A DNA stretch of 64,000 bases from Rikenella sp031549665 (GTDB taxonomy: Bacteria; Bacteroidota; Bacteroidia; Bacteroidales; Rikenellaceae). Under the pieces are notes generated by a model that did not search any database, was not told the origin of the DNA, and was given only the letters and a program-made list of their open reading frames with translations. Location: contig JAVBPJ010000011.1 in the NCBI GenBank assembly GCA_031549665.1, positions 1 through 64,000 of the forward strand. Reading direction: 5' to 3'. The translations under genes and the position numbers were made by a program. Positions 33,813 to 42,016 of this stretch are shown piece by piece. Numbering within the stretch: the stretch's first letter is position 1; each line of letters begins with the position of its first letter.

Positions 33813-33975
33813 CAAAAAAGCGCGGGGTTGCAAACATTTCCCACAACGTAATTCCTCCGTTGGCGAAAATTTCTACGGGGATCATCTTGTCGCCCTATAC
33901 AACAAAGACTGGAAGGAACCGCACCCTCCGGCGGAAATTCACGCACCCGGAGACTCGGGACAAGCCGCAACCGCT

Positions 33976-34014
33976 CAAATAAAAAGGCTGTAAACCGGTG
34001 GGGTTTACAGCCTT
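33976..34014 (-). terminator. tRNA-Leu(CAG) terminator
   Basis: AAGGCTGTAAACC / GGTTTACAGCCTT stem, then TTTTTATTTG on the minus strand. Confidence 0.85.
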
Positions 34015-34018
34015 CGTG

Positions 34019-34102
34019 TGCCCAGGACAAGAGTCGAACTTGCACACCGTTACCAGCACTACCTCCTGAGAGTAGCGTGTCTACCAATTTCACCACCTGG
34101 GC
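34019..34102 (-). tRNA. tRNA-Leu, anticodon CAG
   Basis: 84 nt class II tRNA. Acceptor GCCCAGG / CCTGGGC, D region GGTGAAATTGGTAGACAC, anticodon stem CTACT/GGTAG with loop CTCAGGA, a long variable arm, T-arm GTTCGAC, discriminator A. CCA is not encoded. It reads CUG. Confidence 0.95.
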
Positions 34103-34146
34103 ATTGCGGGATTCGGTAACGCCCCCCTTTCGGAGGAACGCGGGGA

Positions 34147-34154
34147 CAAAGGTA
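34147..34154 (-). promoter_or_regulatory. -7 element for tRNA-Leu(CAG)
   Basis: TACCTTTG on the minus strand, 45 bp before the mature 5' end and after the stop of the membrane protein gene. Confidence 0.5.
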
Positions 34155-34169
34155 GTATTTTCTTTCGGT

Positions 34170-34649
34170 TTACAAAACAGGAGGAACTTTCAGGGCCGTT
34201 TCTTTTTGACGAGCCTTTTCTTCGGCCTTATCCAACGACTCCAAGTAAAGGTTGGACGCCATGTAAATGGGAGTAAAACAGATCAGCGTCCAAATCAACA
34301 CGGCAGGAACAAGCACGATGCGATCGGTCAGGGCTTTCCCCTCGAAGAAAAAGCTGTTTCCGAACCAAATGCTTCCGACCACAATCACCACAACCGACCA
34401 GGCAACCACCACGCGGTGGTATTTAACATAGCGTTTGAACACCGCCAGGTAGAGGTAAGAGAAGAGCAGGAACACCAACAGGAAGATCGAATACCCCGAG
34501 AATGTGTCGAAATAGACTACGGGACGTTCGGCGCCCATGTTTCCGGGTTGGGCGTAATACCACGTCATAACAAAGAAGACGACGGTGGGGATAACGACGG
34601 CAATTAGCGGCGACAGCCAATAAAGCCACCCCTTGGCAGTGGTTTTCAT
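34170..34649 (-). CDS. Four-helix membrane protein of unknown function (paralogue 1)
   Basis: 159 aa with four strong hydrophobic segments (about 12-30, 52-70, 80-97, 113-130) and a charged, lysine-rich C-terminal tail. No signal peptide other than the first membrane segment. It is clearly related to the protein at 35128-35595: both open G/N-W-L/I-YW-x-SP, then IPT-x-x-FF, then YY-x-P, and share a VVVG segment before the fourth helix. I do not recognise the family. The two genes are divergent and bracketed by two tRNA-Leu genes. Confidence 0.65.
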   Translation of the reverse strand: MKTTAKGWLYWLSPLIAVVIPTVVFFVMTWYYAQPGNMGAERPVVYFDTFSGYSIFLLVFLLFSYLYLAVFKRYVKYHRVVVAWSVVVIVVGSIWFGNSFFFEGKALTDRIVLVPAVLIWTLICFTPIYMASNLYLESLDKAEEKARQKETALKVPPVL

Positions 34650-35127
34650 AAACAGGTCGGTTACAAGGTTTTCTCTATCTTTTCATGGACTCCGGCCCGG
34701 TAAAAAGCACAGGAATCCACCTCGAAATAGTGCAAAAATCGGGCCAAATATTGCATCCAAGTCATCTAACCGGAAAAATATTTAAGCCTTTTCTCAAAAC
34801 TCCGTACTTGTCCGTACCAATCGCTTTTTTCGACAGTTCGAAACAACCCAAAACAACGCCCTGCGAACCGACGAAATTTCCCATCCGAATCTCCGGCTAC
34901 AACAAACAACTCGATTTTTCCACAACAAACACGACTTATCCCAACGTTTTTAACGTTTTTAGGCGTCGAAGATAAGATATAAGATCATTTAAATACAATT
35001 ATACGCCAAATATGCGTGCATATGGTCGAAGTTTAAAGAAAAGAGCTATCTTTGAGGCACTTTTGTCAGGAGAGCTTTGCGGCTCGTTGTCGATTCGCAG
35101 TTGGTTTTCCGCCGATTTTCGGACACC
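34650..35127. other. 478-bp AT-rich intergenic region between divergent paralogues
   Basis: No convincing gene. A 96-codon frame at 34685-34975 has no family resemblance and sits in low-complexity DNA. The region is markedly AT-rich from about 34920. It holds two tandem copies of AACGTTTTT (34943-34960) and the -7 element of the rightward gene at 35047. I found no clear promoter for the leftward gene. Confidence 0.5.
35047..35054 (+). promoter_or_regulatory. -7 element for membrane paralogue 2
   Basis: TATCTTTG, 73 bp before the ATG at 35128. Confidence 0.5.
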
Positions 35128-35595
35128 ATGCAAGCACAGCAACGAAAAAACTGGATTTACTGGACCTCCCCGATCTGGGGTGCATTGATTCCCACGATCA
35201 TTTTTTTTCTCGCCCAGGGTTATTACGCCCTGCCTCAAAATGAGGGAAAAGACTCCTTTATTTACTTCACATCGACACCACTCTACCTGCAACTGTTGGT
35301 GCTTGGAATAGCCGGAATTTACGCCTACCTGGTTTATCTCCGCAAGTTTCCTCAGCACTACACCTCAAGCACCTTAGCCTCGCTGGCCCTGACGGCCGCT
35401 GTGATCGTGGTGGTCGGCAAGGCCCGTTTTTGCGTCGGCATGGAGGAGCTGGATTGCCTGTCGTTCCTGGCAGGATACCTGCTTTGGGTGTCGCTCTACT
35501 ACATCCCCTCTTACTGGATGGCTCACGAGCGGCACAGAATTACGCCCGACGACGATTCCACAGAAGAGCTTCCGGAAGATTCGATCTCGCTTTGA
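35128..35595 (+). CDS. Four-helix membrane protein of unknown function (paralogue 2)
   Basis: 155 aa. Four hydrophobic segments (about 12-30, 47-66, 77-94, 111-128) and an acidic C-terminal tail (DDDSTEELPEDS), where paralogue 1 has a basic tail. The shared N-terminal pattern YWTSPIWGALIPTIIFF aligns with paralogue 1. A TTG at 35077 would lengthen it by 17 residues but the ATG at 35128 matches the start of the paralogue. A very long perfect hairpin follows the stop. Function unknown. Confidence 0.65.
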   Translation: MQAQQRKNWIYWTSPIWGALIPTIIFFLAQGYYALPQNEGKDSFIYFTSTPLYLQLLVLGIAGIYAYLVYLRKFPQHYTSSTLASLALTAAVIVVVGKARFCVGMEELDCLSFLAGYLLWVSLYYIPSYWMAHERHRITPDDDSTEELPEDSISL

Positions 35596-35621
35596 TTTAG
35601 TCAATACGTCCTCGCCAATAT

Positions 35622-35663
35622 CAACAAAAGGCGCTTCCCCACGTGGGGAAGCGCCTTTTGTTG
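35622..35663. terminator. Perfect 19-bp hairpin after membrane paralogue 2
   Basis: Arms CAACAAAAGGCGCTTCCCC and its exact complement around ACGT. T runs on both strands make it bidirectional. Confidence 0.9.
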
Positions 35664-35733
35664 AACCCCTGTCTCCGACGTTACCCCCGCTACGGCCCGA
35701 GAAATCGCCCGCAAGGCCTGCCGGCCAAAAACG

Positions 35734-35769
35734 ACAAAGGGCCGATCATCGTCGATGATCGGCCCTTTG
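35734..35769 (-). terminator. tRNA-Leu(GAG) terminator
   Basis: A perfect inverted repeat (arm AAAGGGCCGATCATCG) abuts the tRNA 3' end. On the minus strand it is followed by GTCGTTTTTGG. Confidence 0.8.
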
Positions 35770-35853
35770 TGCCCAGAACAAGACTCGAACTTGCACACCG
35801 CAACCGGCACTACCCCCTCAAAGTAGCGTGTCTACCAATTTCACCATCTGGGC
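35770..35853 (-). tRNA. tRNA-Leu, anticodon GAG
   Basis: 84 nt class II tRNA. Acceptor GCCCAGA / TCTGGGC, anticodon stem CTACT/GGTAG with loop TTGAGGG, long variable arm, discriminator A, no encoded CCA. It is nearly the same as the CAG isoacceptor outside the anticodon loop and variable arm. It reads CUC/CUU. Confidence 0.95.
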
Positions 35854-35890
35854 AGATGGCTGCGCCCCGGCAGCGGGGCGAACAGCGGGG

Positions 35891-35898
35891 CAAAGGTA
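35891..35898 (-). promoter_or_regulatory. -7 element for tRNA-Leu(GAG)
   Basis: TACCTTTG on the minus strand, 38 bp before the mature 5' end. Confidence 0.5.
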
Positions 35899-35942
35899 TC
35901 CTTTTTTTCGGTTCACACAAAACAACTCCGCAAAAAAATGCG

Positions 35943-35950
35943 TACTTTTG
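35943..35950 (+). promoter_or_regulatory. -7 element for thrS
   Basis: TACTTTTG. It overlaps an in-frame upstream ATG at 35938, so translation should start later, at 36043. The leader is about 85 nt. Confidence 0.55.
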
Positions 35951-36042
35951 CCCCGTTAACTTTTGGGGTAGTGGTCGAAAGCCGACCCAACCCCGAAGCC
36001 ACCGACCCCGTAACCCAACGCATCGAGCGACCCCATAGCGCA

Positions 36043-37992
36043 ATGATTAAGATCACTTTCCCCGACGGCAACGTCAAAGAGTTTGAAGCAGGCATCACGC
36101 CGCTCCAGATTGCCGAGAGCATCAGCCCCCGCCTGGCACAGGACGTGCTGGCCGCTACCGTCAACGGAACCGTCGTGGACATCACCCGCCCCATCGCCGA
36201 AGACGCCACGCTCAAACTGCACAAATGGGACGACCCCGAGGCCAAGCACGCCTTTTGGCACTCGTCGTCGCACCTGCTGGCCGCCGCGCTGGAGCAGCTC
36301 TACCCCGGCATCAAATTCGGCATCGGGCCGGCCATTGAGAACGGTTTCTACTACGACGTCGATTCGCCCACCCCCATCACCGAGGCCGACCTGCCCGCCA
36401 TCGAAGCCAAAATGCTCGAACTGGCCCGCGAAGGCCAGGCTTTCTCCCGCCGCGAAGTAAGCAAGGCCGAAGCGCTGAAAACCTATGCCGACAAAGGAGA
36501 CCAGTATAAAGTGGAACTGATCGGCGACCTGGCCGACGGCACCATCACCTTCTACACCAACGGAATCTACACCGACCTTTGCCGCGGCCCCCACCTGCCC
36601 AACACCGCCCCGATCAAGGCCGTGAAGCTCACCTCGATCGCCGGAGCCTACTGGCGCGGCAACGAAAAGAACAAGATGCTCACGCGCATCTACGGCATCA
36701 CCTTCCCCAAAAAATCGCAGTTGGACGAATACCTCGCCCTGCTGGAAGAGGCCAAAAAACGCGACCACCGCAAGCTGGGCAAGGAGCTGGAGCTGTTCAC
36801 CTTCTCGCCCCGCGTGGGACAGGGCCTCCCGCTGTGGCTGCCCAAAGGGGCCGCCCTGCGCGAACGGCTCGAAAACTTCCTGAAAGGAGTACAGAAACAG
36901 CATGGCTACGAACAGGTGATCACCCCCCACATCGGGATGAAAGAGCTGTACGTTACCTCGGGCCACTACGCCAAGTACGGCAAGGACTCGTTCCAACCGA
37001 TCCACACCCCCGACGAGGGCGAAGAGTTCCTGCTCAAACCCATGAACTGCCCCCACCACTGCGAAATCTACCGCTGCAAGCCCCGGTCGTACAAAGACCT
37101 GCCGGTGCGGCTGGCCGAGTTCGGCACCGTGTACCGCTACGAAATGTCGGGCGAGCTGCACGGCCTGACCCGCGTGCGCGGATTCACCCAGGACGACGCC
37201 CACCTGTTCTGCCGCCCCGATCAGTTGAAAGAAGAGTTCAAGAAGGTGATCGACATCGTGCTGTACATTTTCAAAACGCTCGATTTCAACGATTTCACCG
37301 CTCAGGTATCGCTCCGCGACCCCAGCAATACCGAAAAATACATCGGCTCGGACGAAAACTGGGAGAAAGCCGAGAGCGCCATCATCGAAGCCGCCGCCGA
37401 AAAGGGTCTGCCCACCGTGGTGGAGACCGGCGAGGCCGCCTTCTACGGCCCCAAGCTCGACTTCATGGTGCGCGACGCCATCGGCCGCAAGTGGCAACTG
37501 GGAACCATTCAGGTAGACTACAACCTGCCCGAACGGTTCGACCTCACCTATAAAGGATCGGACGACAAGGAACACCGCCCCGTAATGATCCACCGCGCCC
37601 CCTTCGGGTCGATGGAGCGTTTTGTGGCCGTGCTGCTGGAACACACCGGCGGGAAGTTCCCGCTTTGGCTCACCCCCGAGCAGGTGGTGATACTCCCGAT
37701 CAGCGAAAAATTCAACGACTACGCACAGAAAGTTTCCAAGTTGCTGAATAATTGCGATATTCGCACCCACATTGACGAACGAAACGAGAAAATCGGCCGG
37801 AAAATCCGGGACAACGAACTCAACCGGATCCCCATCCTGTTGATCGTCGGCGAAAAGGAAGAGGCCGAAAACACCGTGTCGGTGCGCTTCCAGGGCGAAG
37901 GCGACAAAGGATCGATGACCCTGGCCGACTTCACCAAGATGGTAGCCGACCGCGTAGCCCGCGAAATTGAACCCATCGCCGCAAACCTGTAA
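36043..37992 (+). CDS. thrS: Threonine--tRNA ligase
   Basis: 649 aa cytoplasmic class II synthetase. An N-terminal TGS domain (MIKITFPDGNVKEFEAG) is followed by the editing domain with HSSSHLLAAALEQLYP (HxxxH) and the second-half cysteine motif YTDLCRGPH. The catalytic domain has PMNCPHHCEIY, FGTVYRYEMSGELHGLTRVRGF, and the motif 3 region MIHRAPFGSMERF, and an anticodon-binding domain closes the protein. The start at 36043 gives the canonical TGS beginning; the longer frame adds 35 unrelated residues upstream of the promoter. It heads the thrS-infC-rpmI-rplT cluster. Confidence 0.97.
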   Translation: MIKITFPDGNVKEFEAGITPLQIAESISPRLAQDVLAATVNGTVVDITRPIAEDATLKLHKWDDPEAKHAFWHSSSHLLAAALEQLYPGIKFGIGPAIENGFYYDVDSPTPITEADLPAIEAKMLELAREGQAFSRREVSKAEALKTYADKGDQYKVELIGDLADGTITFYTNGIYTDLCRGPHLPNTAPIKAVKLTSIAGAYWRGNEKNKMLTRIYGITFPKKSQLDEYLALLEEAKKRDHRKLGKELELFTFSPRVGQGLPLWLPKGAALRERLENFLKGVQKQHGYEQVITPHIGMKELYVTSGHYAKYGKDSFQPIHTPDEGEEFLLKPMNCPHHCEIYRCKPRSYKDLPVRLAEFGTVYRYEMSGELHGLTRVRGFTQDDAHLFCRPDQLKEEFKKVIDIVLYIFKTLDFNDFTAQVSLRDPSNTEKYIGSDENWEKAESAIIEAAAEKGLPTVVETGEAAFYGPKLDFMVRDAIGRKWQLGTIQVDYNLPERFDLTYKGSDDKEHRPVMIHRAPFGSMERFVAVLLEHTGGKFPLWLTPEQVVILPISEKFNDYAQKVSKLLNNCDIRTHIDERNEKIGRKIRDNELNRIPILLIVGEKEEAENTVSVRFQGEGDKGSMTLADFTKMVADRVAREIEPIAANL

Positions 37993-38126
37993 CCCCGTCC
38001 GAAAAGGGGTCCGGCCCGTAACAAAACCCCATTGCCGCCGTTTATAGTAGCGGCACATTGTACAAAAACAACAAACCCGCCCCCTGTCCCTGAACGGAAC
38101 AGCCCAACCAGACACCAACCAACCTT

Positions 38127-38145
38127 AAAGGAGGACAAAACTATA
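38127..38145 (+). promoter_or_regulatory. Shine-Dalgarno and AUA start codon of infC
   Basis: AAAGGAGG at 38127-38134 lies 8 bases before ATA at 38143-38145. Shine-Dalgarno sequences are rare in this window, so it decides the start. No in-frame ATG precedes the conserved part of IF-3. Confidence 0.75.
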
Positions 38146-38703
38146 GCACCACCGATCCAAAAGAAACCGTACCGCGGACGCGTCCAAAAAGAGGCGCTCC
38201 ATCGTACCAACCGCGAGATTACCGCCCTCCAGGTACGCCTGGTCGGCGAAAACATCGACCATCCCGAAGTCTACCCCATCGCCCAGGCGCTGCGGATGGC
38301 CGAAGAGATGGAACTCGACCTGGTTGAAATCTCGCCCAAGGCCGACCCTCCCGTCTGCCGGATCACCGACTACCAAAAGTTCCTGTACCAACTGAAGAAG
38401 AAAGCCAAGGAGATCAAAGCCAAAGCCGTAAAAGTAGTGGTCAAGGAGATTCGTTTCGGCCCCCATACCGACGAACACGACTACAACTTCAAGCTCAAGC
38501 ACGCCGAGAACTTTCTCAAGGAAGGGGCCAAGGTAAAAGCCTACGTCTTTTTCCGGGGACGCGAAATCGTCTTCAAAGACCAGGGCGAAATCCTGCTGCT
38601 GCGTTTCACCCAAGACCTTGAAGAGTTGGCCAAAGTGGAACAGATGCCCACCCTGGAGGGAAAACGGATGAGCATCATGCTCGCCCCCAAACCCAAAAAA
38701 TAG
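38143..38703 (+). CDS. infC: Translation initiation factor IF-3
   Basis: 186 aa. A basic extension (PIQKKPYRGRVQKE) leads into the N-domain (RTNREITALQVRLVGEN, AEEMELDLVEISPKADPPVCRITDYQKFLY), a lysine-rich linker (LKKKAKEIKAKAVK), then the C-domain (EIRFGPHTDEHDYNFKLKHAENFLKEGAKVK). IF-3 monitors start-codon choice on the 30S subunit. The gene appears to start at ATA with a strong Shine-Dalgarno. Rare starts such as AUU in E. coli infC allow IF-3 to repress its own translation, so the same control is likely here. It is followed by rpmI and rplT. Confidence 0.93.
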   Translation: MAPPIQKKPYRGRVQKEALHRTNREITALQVRLVGENIDHPEVYPIAQALRMAEEMELDLVEISPKADPPVCRITDYQKFLYQLKKKAKEIKAKAVKVVVKEIRFGPHTDEHDYNFKLKHAENFLKEGAKVKAYVFFRGREIVFKDQGEILLLRFTQDLEELAKVEQMPTLEGKRMSIMLAPKPKK

Positions 38704-38852
38704 GGACGGCAGCCAAAATGAGGGAAACCCCCGCGCGGTTCCGACCGCACAGGGAGAACCCCGGCAGCGAGTCCGGACAACCCGTGCAATAGAGAACGGC
38801 CCGCGCGCCCAACCGCAACAAACACACTATTAACCACTAAATACCAACAGCA

Positions 38853-39047
38853 ATGCCAAAGATGAAAACCATCTCCGCTGCCAAAAAGCGTTTCACGCTT
38901 ACCGGTACCGGAAAAGTGAAGAGGAAGCACGCTTTCAAGAGCCACATCCTCACCAAAAAGACCATCAAGCAAAAGCGCAACCTCACCCACACCGGGGTTA
39001 TGAGCGACGTCGACACGCCCGCCGTGAAGATGATGCTCGTAAAGTAA
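38853..39047 (+). CDS. rpmI: Ribosomal protein bL35
   Basis: 64 aa, very basic. MPKMKTISAAKKRF and the central GKVKRKHAFKSHIL are typical of bL35. It lies in the conserved infC-rpmI-rplT order with a 149-bp spacer from infC and a 187-bp spacer to rplT. These spacers are longer than usual and may carry leader structures, but I could not assign one. Confidence 0.96.
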   Translation: MPKMKTISAAKKRFTLTGTGKVKRKHAFKSHILTKKTIKQKRNLTHTGVMSDVDTPAVKMMLVK

Positions 39048-39234
39048 CGCTCCGCTCGACGGCAACAGGCGGCGACAATTCCCGCGCCGCATTCAGCCGG
39101 AGTTTCCGGGACTCCACGGGGGCGACACCCCGCCAAGATGCCGCAACCATGTTAACCCGACTCGTTTAGCCCACAAGCGCCCTAAAACCAAAAAAAATCA
39201 CGGGCCGCTAAACAGTCCAAAAACGAAAACAACC

Positions 39235-39579
39235 ATGCCAAGATCAGTCAACGCGGTCGCCTCGCGCGCCAGAAGAAAAAAGGTACTGAAATTAGCCAAA
39301 GGCAATTTCGGTTCGCGCTCCAACGTGTGGACCGTTGCCAAAAACACCGTCGAAAAAGGGCTCACGTACGCCTATCGTGACCGTAGAGACAAAAAACGGA
39401 GCTTCCGCGGCCTGTGGATCCAACGGATCAATGCAGCGGTGCGCCAAAACGGAATGACCTATTCCGAATTCATGGGAAAAGTGAACGCCAAGGGCATTGC
39501 CCTCAACCGCAAGGTGCTGGCCGACCTCGCCATGAATCATCCCAAAGCATTTGCCCAGATTATCAAAGCGGTAAAATAG
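39235..39579 (+). CDS. rplT: Ribosomal protein bL20
   Basis: 114 aa, basic, early 50S assembly protein. MPRSVNAVASRARRKKVL, the long basic helix with YAYRDRRDKKRSFRGLW, IQRINAAVRQNGMTYS and the C-terminal LNRKVLADLAMNHP match bL20. It is the last gene of the translation cluster and is followed by a rho-independent terminator. In other bacteria L20 represses its own operon through the leader; the sequence here does not show that directly. Confidence 0.97.
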   Translation: MPRSVNAVASRARRKKVLKLAKGNFGSRSNVWTVAKNTVEKGLTYAYRDRRDKKRSFRGLWIQRINAAVRQNGMTYSEFMGKVNAKGIALNRKVLADLAMNHPKAFAQIIKAVK

Positions 39580-39625
39580 TGTGTCCGATCCGGCCGACCC
39601 GTTAAAAGGTCAGCCGGATTTTTAG

Positions 39626-39664
39626 GCAAAAAAGGCGCCCCCTGACCGGAGGTGCCTTTTTTGC
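39626..39664 (+). terminator. rplT terminator
   Basis: GCAAAAAAGGCGCC pairs with GGTGCCTTTTTTGC (one G-T pair), ending in six T. Confidence 0.85.
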
Positions 39665-39712
39665 TTTTACAATTCAATAATAAGATTTAAAATGTTATTT
39701 TTTTGCTTTTTA

Positions 39713-39728
39713 TGGCACGATATTTGCA
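39713..39728 (+). promoter_or_regulatory. Sigma54 (-24/-12) promoter of the Acg-like gene
   Basis: TGGCACGATATTTGCA matches the TGGCACG-N4-TTGCA consensus fully, with GG and GC exactly 10 bases apart. The predicted start near 39738 gives a leader of about 27 nt. Confidence 0.7.
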
Positions 39729-39764
39729 TTTTCTATACACGTAAAGTAGCTACTTGACATCCTT

Positions 39765-40748
39765 ATGCCACATCGAAGCGGCCCGTTGGCCGAGATCCTC
39801 GCATTAGGTGTCCGCGCCCCCAACTGCTTCAATGCGCAGATGTGGCAGGTGCGGATTACCTCTGAATTGAGTTTTTCCATTCAGCCCAACCCCACCTGGA
39901 GTTCGTCATCATCGCTCGACCCCGAGAACCGCGAACTCTGGATCAGTATCGGAGCGTTCATTGAAACCTGCGTCCTGGCAGCCGCCGACCGCGGGTATCA
40001 AACCATCACCAACAACCGAAAAGGCGAGATTTCGTTGCTGTTCCAGCCCGATCCGAAGCCTCAAAAAAGCCACCACTCGGCAACCATTATCAAACGGAGA
40101 ACCTCGCGGTGGTTCTTCTCGTCCAAGCTCCCGACCGATTTGGTGATTGAGATGACCCGCATCAGCTCCCAGAACACCCTCTACTTTCAACGCTATTCGC
40201 GTCAGGGAGAACTGATCGCCAAGATCATTCTGGAGGCCAGCGAAAAACAGGTAGGCAACCCTGAGAAGAGGCGCCAGGTTATGAAATGGCACGTTCGATC
40301 GATGAAGGAAGACATCTTCCGCAAAGACGGCATCTCGGCACGTTCCTACGACGGAAGTCTGGTAGGTCGATTCCTTTATTTCCTGTTTATCAACCCGAAA
40401 GCCTATAAAAGCCCAAAATTTGGCAAGTTTTGGCTAAGTCACTCCGCAAAACAGCTTGAACGCTGCGCCGGGTTTGTGCTGATTCTTTCCGACAAGCAGA
40501 CTCCGGGAGCCCAGGTATACGCAGGACGGGAGTTGCAGCGCATTTGGCTCGAACTGACCAAACGCAACGTATGCGCACAACCGATGAGCCAGCCGATGGA
40601 AGAAGGGGAGGAATTCGAGCAACGGTTGATCGACGGCCTGCAACTCGGCAACAAACGAATCCAGATGATCCTTCGCGTGGGTCAGTGTCAAAAAGTATTT
40701 AAAGGCGTCTCCAAACGCAAATCGATCGAGGATATCCTCGTTCCCTAA
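39765..40748 (+). CDS. Acg-like nitroreductase-family protein
   Basis: 327 aa. The N-terminal half starts LAEILALGVRAPNCFNAQMWQVRI, matching the APSxHNxQPW FMN-contact motif of Acg (Rv2032-type) proteins with changes. KRRTSRWFFSS and the C-terminal AGFVLILSDKQTP, AGRELQRIWLELTKRNVCAQPMSQ (the second nitroreductase half) support the family. Acg-type proteins are thought to sequester FMN or act in stress survival rather than reduce nitro compounds. It has a consensus sigma54 promoter, implying conditional expression. Its stop overlaps the convergent M16 gene by 4 bp. GC is a little below the local average. Confidence 0.75.
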   Translation: MPHRSGPLAEILALGVRAPNCFNAQMWQVRITSELSFSIQPNPTWSSSSSLDPENRELWISIGAFIETCVLAAADRGYQTITNNRKGEISLLFQPDPKPQKSHHSATIIKRRTSRWFFSSKLPTDLVIEMTRISSQNTLYFQRYSRQGELIAKIILEASEKQVGNPEKRRQVMKWHVRSMKEDIFRKDGISARSYDGSLVGRFLYFLFINPKAYKSPKFGKFWLSHSAKQLERCAGFVLILSDKQTPGAQVYAGRELQRIWLELTKRNVCAQPMSQPMEEGEEFEQRLIDGLQLGNKRIQMILRVGQCQKVFKGVSKRKSIEDILVP

Positions 40749-42016
40749 CCTCCCACCACCACCGTAGTGAAGCTCGCCGGATCCAAATAGGTCTGTGCGA
40801 GCTTTTGCAATTGCGCCGGAGTGATCGAGCGCACCCGTTCGAAAAACCGGTGCAACGCCTCGTTGTCCAGACCGCACTGCAGGTATTCGATCGTTACGTC
40901 GGCAATGCCGAAGGGCCCGTCCAAAATCCGCATCATCTCGCCGATCATCACATTGCGCACCATTTCGAGCTCCTCGGACGAGATCCTCTCTGTGCGTAAC
41001 CGCTCCATTTCGACAAAAATTTCGTGGATCGCCTGATCGGTCGCCTCCACCGCCACGTCCGAAGCCACGGCCAGGTAGCCCGTATGCTCCAGGTTGACCA
41101 TGGCGGCGTAAATTCCGTAAGTGTAGCCCCGCTCCTCGCGGAGGTTTTTCACCAGCCGCGAGCCGAAATATCCGCCCAGCACCGTGGCCAGCACTTGCAT
41201 GTCGTCGAAGTCGGGATGCGTTTTTGGAAAGAGCAGCCGCCCGATGCGCAGCGACGACTGCAACGGATTTTCGGTGTGTTCGCGTACCCGCGGCACCGAG
41301 GCCGGCGCGGGCAGGGGCGGTTCGACCGCAGGCGTCCGGGCCGCCGGAAGCCGTTCCAAAAAGGCTGTCAACAACCCCTCCTGCTCGGGAGCTATGCCCC
41401 CCGAGGCCACCGCCATCAACGAGTCGGAGGTGAGATAATGATCGTAAAAATCGCGCACCTGGGCCGTCGTCAGGGTGTCGTAGCCCTCCGGCTCCGACAC
41501 CCTGCCATAGGGATGCTCGGCCCCGAAAAGCGCCACTGAAAAGCGCTCCCGCGCCCGGGTGCCCGGTTTTTCGCGGTCGATAATCAGTTCCTGTTTCCGT
41601 TTGGCGGCGTAAACCGCAAGTTCCCGTTCCGAAAAATGGGGATGGAGGAGTATCTGCTCCAACAAGTCGAGCGCCTGGGGCAAAAAGCGGTTCAGGCAAC
41701 TGATTGTGATAAAGGCGTAGTCGCGGTCGATGGAGGTGTCGTAGTAGATGCCGTAAAAATCGAACCGTTCGGCTATTTCGGCCGACGAGTAGGGTCCCGC
41801 CCCCTCGCTCAGCAGGTTCAACATGGCCGAGGCGACAAAAGGGGCCGTCTGAAAGCGGGTTCCCGCATGGAAAACCAGCGACAGCCGCAGCAGCGGCTGG
41901 GTTCCCGCCGGGATGTTCCAGAAGCGCACCCCGTTGGCAAGGCGATGGCTGTACGCCCGGGGAATCGACAACCGGTCGGGTATCCGGAACGGGGGTGTTT
42001 GGGTGCGGTCGATCAT
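40745..42016 (-). CDS. M16 peptidase-family protein, non-catalytic partner
   Basis: 423 aa. M16 fold throughout, but the HxxEH zinc site is missing: the equivalent segment reads FVASAMLNLLSEGAG. The C-terminal half keeps the R/Y pair region NLREERGYTYGIYA, which in two-subunit M16 enzymes contributes to substrate binding by the inactive subunit. Its ATG overlaps the stop of the active partner (ATGA), so the two are made together, as in processing-peptidase-like heterodimers. The longer frame to 42490 lies inside the partner gene and is rejected. Confidence 0.85.
   Translation of the reverse strand: MIDRTQTPPFRIPDRLSIPRAYSHRLANGVRFWNIPAGTQPLLRLSLVFHAGTRFQTAPFVASAMLNLLSEGAGPYSSAEIAERFDFYGIYYDTSIDRDYAFITISCLNRFLPQALDLLEQILLHPHFSERELAVYAAKRKQELIIDREKPGTRARERFSVALFGAEHPYGRVSEPEGYDTLTTAQVRDFYDHYLTSDSLMAVASGGIAPEQEGLLTAFLERLPAARTPAVEPPLPAPASVPRVREHTENPLQSSLRIGRLLFPKTHPDFDDMQVLATVLGGYFGSRLVKNLREERGYTYGIYAAMVNLEHTGYLAVASDVAVEATDQAIHEIFVEMERLRTERISSEELEMVRNVMIGEMMRILDGPFGIADVTIEYLQCGLDNEALHRFFERVRSITPAQLQKLAQTYLDPASFTTVVVGG

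Noticed and set aside
34685..34975. A 96-codon frame in the AT-rich gap
   Set aside because: Composition is Ser/Thr/Pro/Lys-rich noise, with no resemblance, promoter or terminator.
34019..35853. The near-identical tRNA-Leu pair as attachment sites of an integrated element
   Set aside because: Both are complete tRNAs in the same orientation with different anticodons, and no integrase or mobility gene lies between or near them.
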